Source: an uncultured Prevotellaceae bacterium (GTDB lineage: Bacteria; Bacteroidota; Bacteroidia; Bacteroidales; Muribaculaceae). From it: 16,533 bases of DNA. The notes beneath the pieces are model-generated. The model did no database searches, had not been told where the DNA came from, and saw only the letters and a list, made by a program, of their open reading frames with translations. The stretch is from assembly GCA_945983195.1 (NCBI GenBank), contig CAMFSS010000014.1, positions 1 through 16,533 on the forward strand. The letters are read 5' to 3'. Both the position numbers and the translations under genes were made by a program. Shown here one piece after another: positions 1-7,188 of the stretch (positions within the stretch are counted from its first letter, which is position 1; every line of letters starts with the position of its first letter).

Positions 1-837
1 GCTCTGATATATGCCATATCCTTCTATCTCATGCAGAAGCAGATTGACCCGGAGAATGTGATGACAAGCATATTCAAGAACAAAATCTACATTTTCTTGC
101 TGCTTCCCACGTTCTTGAACGAGACAAAAGTGGGATTCATTTTTATGCTGATGTACTTTGCGCTTCTCATTCCGTTCAACCGAAAGATATTCATTCGTGC
201 ATTGATGGCAATCCCTATCATAGTGCTTCTATTTGTTGGCGCGGCATACGGCTATGTGCTATCTACCGGTGGTAGCGGAGGCGATGTGTTCTCGCTTGAA
301 TACTACACTGAAATGTATCTTTATGATGGTGGGGAAAATTCGGCTGAATACGCCGAATGGCTTTTTGACACCGGTGCAGCAGAAAAGGAGGATATCCCTC
401 GATTTTCGAAGCTTATGCTTCTTGAGGACTTGGATATAGAGAATCCGGGCCATAAATCCATTGGTTTCGGACTTGGGCAATTCAAGGGTGGTACAATGAT
501 TCAAAATTCAGCATTTTTCAGGAAATATGAGTGGATGCTGATTGGCTCAATTCCATACATTTTCCATGTGTATGTGCAGATAGGCTTGATAGGGGTGGCA
601 TTGATGATATGGTATTTCTTTAATTACTTTGCCCGACCAGGCGGACGTGCATCATCATTCTCCCGCAACTATAATGTGCAGATCTACCATCTGCTTGTAT
701 TTTTGATTATCATGTTCTATAATGACTCAATCCGCGATAACTTAATGATGATGGTGCTCACATTCATCTCTCTATCGGCATGGTATGCCCCTGAAAAAGA
801 AGAAGCCGACACTGAAATGCCGGCTTTAGAAGATTGA
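1..837 (+). CDS. O-antigen polymerase/ligase-like membrane protein (Wzy-type), 5' partial
   Basis: The reading frame is open from base 1, so the N-terminus lies outside the window; the first ATG in view (31) is internal. The visible 278 residues show hydrophobic helices, then a polar loop of about 90 residues (roughly residues 95-185), then more helices and a short acidic tail. The segment LPTFLNETKVGFIF followed by a long loop ending in GFGLGQF, and then a helix pair around VQIGLIG, is typical of Bacteroidales Wzy/O-antigen-ligase-like proteins. Such proteins join lipid-linked oligosaccharide units in the periplasmic leaflet of the inner membrane. Polymerase and ligase cannot be told apart from this fragment. 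It sits at the edge of a polysaccharide locus and converges on the beta-helix gene with a 22-base gap that holds no clear terminator. Confidence 0.75.
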   Translation, partial: ALIYAISFYLMQKQIDPENVMTSIFKNKIYIFLLLPTFLNETKVGFIFMLMYFALLIPFNRKIFIRALMAIPIIVLLFVGAAYGYVLSTGGSGGDVFSLEYYTEMYLYDGGENSAEYAEWLFDTGAAEKEDIPRFSKLMLLEDLDIENPGHKSIGFGLGQFKGGTMIQNSAFFRKYEWMLIGSIPYIFHVYVQIGLIGVALMIWYFFNYFARPGGRASSFSRNYNVQIYHLLVFLIIMFYNDSIRDNLMMMVLTFISLSAWYAPEKEEADTEMPALED

Positions 838-859
838 TTATAGCACGTGTTGCTGCGTA

Positions 860-2440
860 TCACATAGCTACGACTATTGGTGTGGAATCGCGGTCGTAGG
901 TTATTATGTATTTTCCTAATTGGGAAATGGTGGCATACACTTTGTTCCCTATTGCTATGTCGATTGTTGCTCCATTGGAGATGCTGCACACAAGTGTCAT
1001 GCGAGGATGCAGCTTGTAAATTGTGCCTTTCAGATCGATGGTAAGTTTCATTTTCTTGTCGATTGTGATTTTGCACATGTCCGAAAGCACCATTTGTCGG
1101 TCGTAGGTGCTGACAAACAAGTCGATGAAAGATATTCGCTGATTGGTTGTCGAGTTGTAATAGAGCTGTTTCATCATGTTGCATTGAGGAAGTTCGGTGC
1201 CGGCAAACACTGTGTTGCCATTTGCTATGAGTCGGTTGAATCCACTGCCTCCACCCATGCCTGAATCAACAATGCGGTTCTCGATGACCACTTGCGAGCA
1301 GTCAGTTGCCGACAGACGATTGTAGGGGAACATGCTTTTTATGTCGAAAGTGCAGAATCCGCAATCCTTTAGGACAAGCCATTTGTCGCCGCTTATGCTC
1401 TCGCTCATGCGGCACTCGTTGAAGATGTTGTTTCGGGCGAAGAAAAGACTTACCGGGGTGACGATTCCCTCAAACCCTATGCAGTTGAACACATTTCCGT
1501 TGATATAGTCGGTATTTTCAGGTGAAGCGACGCTGTTCTCTTTCACATACACGCCATATTCGCCCGACATTCTGCCGCCGAAGAATTGGTTCTCATTCAC
1601 CCACACCTTATGCACTATCGACGGGTCTTTCCACAGGTCGATAAAAATGCAATATCGGCAGTCGATATATTGCCAGGATATTTTGTTGTATTGCGAGCCG
1701 GCATATTTTCTGCCATCAGCGAGGTCGGGGGTGAAGTCGAAACCTTTCTGGAGGTTCATCACCCTGTCGATGCTGATATTGCTATTGAATACATTCCCTC
1801 TGAAACTTACGCCTGTGCCAATGCGGTCGGTTGTGACACCGTTGGTCTTTCCATATCTCAATTGGCGCACTTTTATGTCTAAGTATTGTGAGGAAAGCTC
1901 CAGAATGGATATGTCGCTTGTGGTGAATATTGTGCCGGCACACTCCAGCTTCGAATAGAGCCGGTTGATTTTGATGGGTGAGTTAACCAGATAGCTCTGT
2001 CGAGGCAACATCACTGTAGATTTCCCGGCTACGGCTAAAGCAGAGTTGATGGCTTTTGAATCATCGGTGTTCCCATCACCTTTGGCACCCCACCAGTGGG
2101 CTGATATGTGAGGGTTGGCAAAAGCACCCTTTATTGTGACCGATTTGAAGATCTGATAGTCGGGGGCGCAAACTTCAGTGTCGGTGAGTGTTAGTGTTCC
2201 GCCTGAAATAGAGCCTCCTGAAAATAGCAGTGTGCAGCCAGAAGGCACTTTCACGTTACCACTGAGTGTGATGTCGTTGTTGATGATGTAAGTGGTGTTG
2301 GCGGTGGAGAAAGCCGATTGGCTCACTGTTTCGCCACTGCGAGTGCCTATTTCCGTCTTTTTGATGGCGGCAAAGACTGTGCTGTAGGAGAAAATGCACA
2401 TTAGGCATGCTATGAATGACAATAGGGGTCTTGTTTTCAT
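860..2440 (-). CDS. Secreted right-handed beta-helix (pectate-lyase-3/GH28-like) protein
   Basis: This 526-residue protein starts with a signal peptide (basic start, hydrophobic residues 6-23, likely cleavage after VFA at residue 24). Next comes a short beta-helical cap of the type 'VPSGCTLLFSGGSISGGTL' (about residues 65-85). The motif HWWGAKGDGNTDDSKAINSA near residue 113 marks the start of Pectate_lyase_3/GH28-related beta-helices. The rest is rich in short beta strands and Asn/Gly turns, as in a parallel beta-helix. Such proteins cleave or bind acidic polysaccharides, and catalytic residues cannot be assigned by eye. It is the last gene of a leftward operon, 34 bases after the pyruvyl transferase gene, which suggests a role in trimming or handling the polymer made by this locus. 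A purely structural or adhesive role is also possible. Confidence 0.75.
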   Translation of the reverse strand: MKTRPLLSFIACLMCIFSYSTVFAAIKKTEIGTRSGETVSQSAFSTANTTYIINNDITLSGNVKVPSGCTLLFSGGSISGGTLTLTDTEVCAPDYQIFKSVTIKGAFANPHISAHWWGAKGDGNTDDSKAINSALAVAGKSTVMLPRQSYLVNSPIKINRLYSKLECAGTIFTTSDISILELSSQYLDIKVRQLRYGKTNGVTTDRIGTGVSFRGNVFNSNISIDRVMNLQKGFDFTPDLADGRKYAGSQYNKISWQYIDCRYCIFIDLWKDPSIVHKVWVNENQFFGGRMSGEYGVYVKENSVASPENTDYINGNVFNCIGFEGIVTPVSLFFARNNIFNECRMSESISGDKWLVLKDCGFCTFDIKSMFPYNRLSATDCSQVVIENRIVDSGMGGGSGFNRLIANGNTVFAGTELPQCNMMKQLYYNSTTNQRISFIDLFVSTYDRQMVLSDMCKITIDKKMKLTIDLKGTIYKLHPRMTLVCSISNGATIDIAIGNKVYATISQLGKYIITYDRDSTPIVVAM

Positions 2441-2474
2441 TTTTCCAGTTTCAATTTTTATCAGTTTTAATCGG

Positions 2475-3584
2475 TTATTTCAGTGTTGAGCGAAGCCAAT
2501 TGAGCGATTGCTCGCGGAGTGTTTGCAGCCGCGTGGAGGCGGCTGAAGTGTCGTAGTCGGGGGCAATTTCAGCTATTGGTTTGCCTATCGGTGTGATGCA
2601 CTGCTCCAGGTGCACATCACGAAGCAGCGTGGACATGCGGTCGTCGGTGCTGTTGGGTGGAATGACGGTCACGAGCGGACGACCTAAATTTACGGCAAAT
2701 GCCGTGCCGTGAAACGAAGAAGTAATCACCAATGCGGCATTGGCAAAAATGTCGATAAACTCTTCCACTGAGGCGTCGTTGCGGTGTAGAGGTGCCAAGT
2801 CGGCTATTTCGGCATCGACGTGTTCACTGATAAGAATCACCTCAAGATTCTTTTCGCGCTTGAAGTGCCGCACCACATCGTAGATGTATGGGCGTGGCTC
2901 AAAGGCGTAGTTGAGCATGTACACCAGCATGTAGGGGTGCTTGTGGATGAAGTGTGAGCGCGGAATCTTTGCCAGCCACTGCTCCTTGCTGATGAGCAGA
3001 GTGGGGTCGAGCAGCACAGCCGGTTCAATTGCAAGCCCCAACTGACTTTTTATGATGCCTATGCCATTTTTCTCGCGTACCGATAGCGCATCGAAGCGTG
3101 AAAGGTATTTGTGGAATTTGCGGACAAGAGCATCGGGCACTTCCTTTGAAGCAAAGCTCGATGCTATTGCTATGCGACGCACTCCATCGGGCACCCATGA
3201 GAGCATGAATGCTGAGTCGCCGTGCTGGAAGCGTACATTCCACACCTGGTCGGAGCCTACGGCAATGGCATCATATCCGCTCCAGTCGGCAGCTCGCAGG
3301 GCATCGAGGCTGTTGAAGCTGCGTGTGAATTTGAGATGCTGTTTTCGGAAGCGGCGCAGATGCTTGATTATGCGGTGGCGCTTTAGCACACACAGCGACT
3401 GCGCAATCACTGAGAGCAGCTTCAGCCGTGGTGTGCCTTGCGCGTGGTGCCATTCGTTGGGGTGCTTGTAGTTGATGATGCGACATTCGCAACCCTCGTT
3501 TTCAAGTACGAGCTGGGTGGCGTAGGCTTGCAGCACTGAGCCGTAGTTTGGCACTGCAAAAATGGTTATAACTCCTATTTTCAT
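2475..3584 (-). CDS. Polysaccharide pyruvyl transferase family protein
   Basis: This intact protein of 369 residues belongs to the polysaccharide pyruvyl transferase family (PF04230; CsaB/WcaK-like). These cytoplasmic enzymes usually add ketal-linked pyruvate from phosphoenolpyruvate to a sugar of a surface polymer. Family signatures are visible: NYGSVLQAYAT near residue 13, VGSDQVWN in the middle, and SSFHGTAFAVNLGRP in the C-terminal half, the nucleotide/donor-binding side of this GT-B-like fold. The ATG at 3584 begins MKIGVITIF, as usual for the family. It lies 5 bases after the F420-hydrogenase-like gene, a pairing common in Bacteroidales polysaccharide loci, and 34 bases before the beta-helix gene. 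Some family members transfer other groups, so the exact reaction is inferred. Confidence 0.88.
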   Translation of the reverse strand: MKIGVITIFAVPNYGSVLQAYATQLVLENEGCECRIINYKHPNEWHHAQGTPRLKLLSVIAQSLCVLKRHRIIKHLRRFRKQHLKFTRSFNSLDALRAADWSGYDAIAVGSDQVWNVRFQHGDSAFMLSWVPDGVRRIAIASSFASKEVPDALVRKFHKYLSRFDALSVREKNGIGIIKSQLGLAIEPAVLLDPTLLISKEQWLAKIPRSHFIHKHPYMLVYMLNYAFEPRPYIYDVVRHFKREKNLEVILISEHVDAEIADLAPLHRNDASVEEFIDIFANAALVITSSFHGTAFAVNLGRPLVTVIPPNSTDDRMSTLLRDVHLEQCITPIGKPIAEIAPDYDTSAASTRLQTLREQSLNWLRSTLK

Positions 3585-3589
3585 GGCGA

Positions 3590-4493
3590 TTATATTTTGA
3601 TTTTGAGTCGGCGCAATATTTTGTTGACAGTAAAAGCCGCGTTCCAGCCTGCTGCCGGAAGTTTTATGCCCTTGCGTAACAAGAACATAAACATGCCGTA
3701 GGCGGCTGCACGATGCACATTTTCGTGCATCTGCCCCTCGGCTGCCACTTCAAGCGGATGAGGGTTGATGGTGCAGCCGTTGAGGCTCTCGACCACTTCA
3801 CGGCCTTTATCGGTGAAGGACACGATTGTGCTTACTCCGGCATCATTGCGGCTGTAGGTGTCGCCCCAGGCATCACCAATGCGAATATCGGCTGAAGATT
3901 TATCCCATTTATATTTGCACTGCTTCATGCATGCCTTGCCGCAGCACACATCACCGAGGAAGAACTTGTAGAAAAGGTCACCTTGCGACAAGCGTGACTT
4001 CAGAGTGCCTCCAGAGCCTTTCACAAGCATTGCCCACGAGTCATGCCAGCCCAGACACAAGACACGCCAAACAACTGCAAAAAACTCACTTGCTGCCCAT
4101 GGTTGCAGCGAGTGCGTCTTCAGAGTCGGCAATGAAGTGCTCGGCACGGCGTTCATTGGCATTGTAGCGCACGCCACACACTTTGTAGCCACTGTGGAGC
4201 AGATGTCGGGCGATCTCAAAGCCTATGCCGCCTGAGGCACTTCGGGCAAGCACGGCAGAGTCGTTGCTCCATCCGCACCAACTGCCGGTTACGCGATTTT
4301 CAAGAGCCAAATCTTTGTGCAGAAATGCGCAATTCTCCACACATAATTTGCAGTGAATGCACTTGTCGGGCTCATCAATGAACGGTTGGTAGAACCCGTC
4401 ATCGTTGAGCCTAATGTCGATGATGTTCTTCGGGCAACTCACGGCGCACACACCGCAGCCGAAGCAATTCTTCACCTTTGATACGTTCTTCAT
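3590..4493 (-). pseudogene. Coenzyme F420 hydrogenase beta-subunit-like ferredoxin protein, internally deleted and frameshifted
   Basis: The 5' part (4493 down to a TGA at 4088-4086) encodes 135 residues with two [4Fe-4S] ferredoxin motifs, CFGCGVCAVSCP and CIHCKLCVENC, followed by the family's SASGGIGFEIARHLL and ATMGSK segments. The family continues from a shifted frame with WRVLCLGWHDSWAM, CCGKACMKQCKYK and ADIRIGDAWGD, down to the stop at 3590. Between these parts, relatives carry roughly 85-100 more residues, including a GTPCQ loop and a CHG-P-S segment. Those are absent here, so a deletion of a few hundred bases plus a frame change is the simplest reading. Intact homologues in polysaccharide loci are thought to act as redox partners in sugar modification, usually beside a pyruvyl transferase as here. 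The 135-residue ferredoxin fragment could still be made. Confidence 0.82.
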
Positions 4494-4517
4494 ACTTCTT
4501 TCGTAAGTAGGTTACAA

Positions 4518-4549
4518 CAAAGATAGGTTAATAAATTGATTTAGACAAA
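4518..4549 (-). promoter_or_regulatory. Bacteroidetes-type promoter (TTTG-N20-TATCTTTG)
   Basis: Read on the minus strand, TTTG (4549-4546) is followed after exactly 20 bases by TATCTTTG (4525-4518). This fits the Bacteroidetes primary sigma consensus TTTG-N19-21-TAnnTTTG. Transcription would start near 4511, giving a leader of about 18 bases before the ATG at 4493. It would drive the F420-like gene, pyruvyl transferase and beta-helix genes independently of the flippase/GT2 genes upstream. Confidence 0.75.
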
Positions 4550-4574
4550 AAAATCGCTTGTAGAAATACAGCAA

Positions 4575-4589
4575 GTCAGATTATCTGAC
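4575..4589 (-). terminator. Small perfect hairpin overlapping the stop codon of the broken GT2 gene
   Basis: GTCAGA, a 3-base loop and TCTGAC form a perfect 6-bp stem around the TAA stop at 4583-4581. It is not followed directly by a T-run; the nearest run of T's on the minus strand is about 20 bases downstream and overlaps the -33 region of the next promoter. It could separate the flippase/GT2 transcript from the next one, but it is short for an intrinsic terminator. Confidence 0.3.
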
Positions 4590-5558
4590 GATTAATCGCT
4601 TTATTCTTTTTTTAGCACTTGTTATGGTGAAGTGAATGTAGTATGCGAAACGTTGAGCGCATACTGACTGCAAACATTTCCACTTCTTCAAATCAGATGG
4701 AAGTAATGTGTTTGTGTTTATGTTTTGCTTGGTTTCTGTTATTATCTCAGAGTTAGGATCTATAATTCTGCCTTGAAGCGTGTTGCAATCATATAATTGC
4801 CGAATTATATAGGCATAGAAAGCACTCTTGATGCCGGGATAGTTGAACGAACCTAACAACAAGCTTTTGATATGCTGGAATAAAATATTCCATTGCTCGA
4901 GCGGCATTGATGTGGATTTTGAGAGGCTCTCATTTCGGAATAGATAATTATAGGCAACGATATTTTGGTCAATAAATACTCGTTCAATTCGTGTAGATAT
5001 GGCTATTAGCATTAATAAGTCCTCATTGTTTCTTATTTCTTTCGGCGTTTGCCAATCAAGAGATTGAAAAAGATTTGATCTGTAGAGCTTCGCAACTGGT
5101 CCAACACTTGTGTTTGATAGCAATAAAGCTATAATATACTCAATGCGACTAATTGATCCGTGGATTTTGTGTTGAAACACGTTCTTGTTATTTATATTGA
5201 GGGTGCCGATAACTATATCATATTTTTGGCTTTTCGCAATATTGTAAAGCTTCTCAATCGAGTCGGGTGTAATTGAATCGTCACTGTCAACAAATTCAAT
5301 CCATTGACCCATAGCTTGTGAGACGCCGAATTTGCGTGCTGCTGTTGCACTTCAATTTTCGTTATGTAACACGCGGTTTCTAATGTCTTTATGTGCATAT
5401 TAATCTCAAATAAAGCGAGAAGCATCAGTTGAACCATCATCTACGAGAATCAGCTCAAAGTCCTTGAATGACTGTGCTAATATACTATCAACACAACGTG
5501 GAAGGTAATTTTGCACATTGTAAACCGGTATTATAATAGATATGATTGGCTTTTCCAT
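4581..5558 (-). pseudogene. Glycosyltransferase family 2 pseudogene with three in-frame nonsense codons
   Basis: The frame runs without shift from an ATG at 5558 to a TAA at 4583-4581, about 325 codons. It begins MEKPIISIIIPVYNVQNYLP and contains LILVDDGSTDAS, the GT-A nucleotide-sugar-binding start of family 2 glycosyltransferases, and later FVDSDDS, the metal-binding DxD region. Three stops interrupt the N-terminal half: TGA at 5408-5406, TAA at 5402-5400 and TGA at 5354-5352. By family alignment they replace the C and K of a 'CDKYA' segment and a G of an 'NGG.SAAR' segment. The rest of the frame is clean. An ATG at 5312 could start a 243-residue C-terminal piece, but it would lack the donor-binding half. 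The original enzyme would have added one sugar to the lipid-linked unit at the cytoplasmic membrane face. It lies 5 bases after the flippase gene. Confidence 0.9.
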
Positions 5559-5563
5559 ATATA

Positions 5564-6952
5564 TTAATTAGTTCTTTTCAATTTGTGGACTTTATTTGCA
5601 ATAATACTCACAACGTAGCTCCGTTCATTTTTGTTGATGCCAAATAACCATATTGATATGCCGCTTATTGCCAAAGAAGCCACGACATACGTAATAAGCA
5701 TTGATATGGAGTTTACATGTATAAGTCCGGTGAGTAAGTGACATGCTGTTGCACTTATAGCCAAAACTTTTATGCATGGCCATAAGATTTTTGTGAAATA
5801 CAGCCGAATGTGAAGATTGATTTGAGGATATGTAATGAAAACTCTCACGAATTGTACTGCTAATTCAGTGAACATATATACAGAAAGTGTTTGCACAGGA
5901 TTAATGTGGTAACACTTTAGTAGGACGTATGCAATAGGGATAATCAAAAGCAATAGAGACCCTTCCCAAATCTGGAATTTCTTAACGTTTCCGGTGGCTT
6001 GAATCGCTGTAATAGTCGGGTTGCGTAAGGTGCTATTAAGACCAATAATTAAGATCATACGAATGAATGTCCCACTATATTCCGGAACTTCGGTCAACCA
6101 CAGATTCAAGATGTAATCAGTGTTGAAATATATAGGTAGTGCAATAATTAACATAAGGAAGAAGCCAAATCGCGAGCTCATAAGGACGAGATTGTGCATT
6201 CGAGATAGTTCGGAAGCAGCATAGGATTTTATTATTTGAGGGTTGATGGCGGTCTGGAAATTGTTGGTAAATGAATAAATAGCCACTTGTACTTGTTGTG
6301 AAATACCTCTTGCTGCATTTACAATCGGTCCAAAAAACAAGTTAAGGAGAATGTTTAATCCTTGTGTATATCCCAAAAAGGCGAGATTCCCATTGAAAAT
6401 CCAGCCTGCATAGGTGAGGATAGGTTTGATTCGCTCCTTGTCTAAGCAAAGATGATACTTGCTCTCCTCAAATTTGCGATGGCAATAAAGTGTGTAGATT
6501 AATCTGACTGATATTTTTGCAATAACAATAAGCACGGCATACATTATAAGACGATCGTATGGAGCAACCAAAAGAAGGAATGCAATTGCAAGCTGTATAC
6601 ATTTGTCATAGATTGATACAAATGCGAATGCCGACATTTTTTCGTGTGCTATGATTAAAGAATTATAGGGGGTGCTGATAAACTCAATTAATTTGGCTAT
6701 TACAGCGCATTGATAGACCCAGAGTGTCGCATTCATGCGCCCGTCGGGGACAACCAGCTTGTTAGTCACAAACCATAGACCTATTGTCTCACATAGAATA
6801 AGGATCAGAATTGCAAATATATAGTGCAGAGTAACTATGCAATCAAATGTTTTTTGTATTTCAATTTTGTTGCCTGTGCCTTGCGAGAATGTAATGAAGC
6901 GTGCACTTGCTCCAATTAATGTGGAGTTTACAAAACCCATCATTGTTACCAC
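5564..6952 (-). CDS. Polysaccharide repeat-unit flippase (Wzx/PST type), N-terminally truncated
   Basis: This is a 462-residue protein with about eleven hydrophobic segments and a short basic C-terminus, typical of Wzx/PST flippases (MATE-like superfamily). Such proteins move undecaprenyl-linked oligosaccharides across the inner membrane. The listed start is GTG at 6952; ATG 6943 is an alternative. Homology clearly extends further upstream in the same frame to about 7018: the translation reads VLKALGVEDFGVYDVVGG, a hallmark that in relatives is preceded by a first helix ending near 'SLYT.RVVL'. A TAG at 7021-7019 closes the frame just before this segment and no usual start codon lies between, so about 25 or more N-terminal residues, including helix 1, are missing. 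A good promoter lies immediately upstream. The gene is A/T-rich compared with its neighbours. Function is doubtful in this form. Confidence 0.8.
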   Translation of the reverse strand: MVTMMGFVNSTLIGASARFITFSQGTGNKIEIQKTFDCIVTLHYIFAILILILCETIGLWFVTNKLVVPDGRMNATLWVYQCAVIAKLIEFISTPYNSLIIAHEKMSAFAFVSIYDKCIQLAIAFLLLVAPYDRLIMYAVLIVIAKISVRLIYTLYCHRKFEESKYHLCLDKERIKPILTYAGWIFNGNLAFLGYTQGLNILLNLFFGPIVNAARGISQQVQVAIYSFTNNFQTAINPQIIKSYAASELSRMHNLVLMSSRFGFFLMLIIALPIYFNTDYILNLWLTEVPEYSGTFIRMILIIGLNSTLRNPTITAIQATGNVKKFQIWEGSLLLLIIPIAYVLLKCYHINPVQTLSVYMFTELAVQFVRVFITYPQINLHIRLYFTKILWPCIKVLAISATACHLLTGLIHVNSISMLITYVVASLAISGISIWLFGINKNERSYVVSIIANKVHKLKRTN

Positions 6953-7035
6953 TCCTCCAACGACATCGTAAACGCCAAAATCCTCTACTCCTAATGCTTT
7001 GAGTACAATGCAGCCTGCCTATTGCAAATATCATA

Positions 7036-7067
7036 CAAAGATACTCAATTATGTTTACAAAAGCAAA
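7036..7067 (-). promoter_or_regulatory. Bacteroidetes-type promoter (TTTG-N20-TATCTTTG) for the flippase operon
   Basis: On the minus strand, TTTG (7067-7064) and TATCTTTG (7043-7036) are separated by 20 bases, the same boxes and spacing as the promoter at 4518-4549. The predicted transcript start is near 7029, only about 10 bases before the remaining flippase homology begins (about 7018). That leaves no room for the missing N-terminal codons. Confidence 0.72.
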
Positions 7068-7148
7068 ATTGGTGTGACTTTTTGGCTATTTTGGACGCCA
7101 ACTATGAAATCTTTTGTGAAATAGGCGCGATATGTGGGTGATTTTAGC

Positions 7149-7156
7149 TACCTTTG
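7149..7156 (+). promoter_or_regulatory. Bacteroidetes -7 box (TACCTTTG) for the rightward glycosyltransferase operon
   Basis: TACCTTTG matches the TAnnTTTG -7 consensus and would give a start near 7163 and a leader of about 26 bases before the ATG at 7189. No TTTG lies 19-21 bases upstream (the bases there are G/C-rich), so the -33 half is weak and an activator may be needed. It is divergent from the flippase promoter, with about 80 bases between them. Confidence 0.55.
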
Positions 7157-7188
7157 CATTATTATTGGAGATAAAGCATAAATAAAGA

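Noticed and set aside
838..859. Terminator between the Wzy-like and beta-helix genes
   Set aside because: Only a short CACGTG palindrome and a 4-bp pairing are present, with no stem or T-run worth calling.
4079..4088. Programmed frameshift at the six-T run (minus strand) in the F420-like gene
   Set aside because: The run lies after the TGA stop, and slipping would not restore the missing conserved segments.
5352..5408. Recoding of TGA (readthrough or selenocysteine) in the GT2 gene
   Set aside because: One of the three stops is TAA, no selenocysteine element is apparent, and neighbouring genes use TGA as a normal stop.
7021..7188. Invertible promoter region as in phase-variable Bacteroides capsule loci
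   Set aside because: I could not find inverted repeats flanking the promoters, and no invertase gene is in the window.
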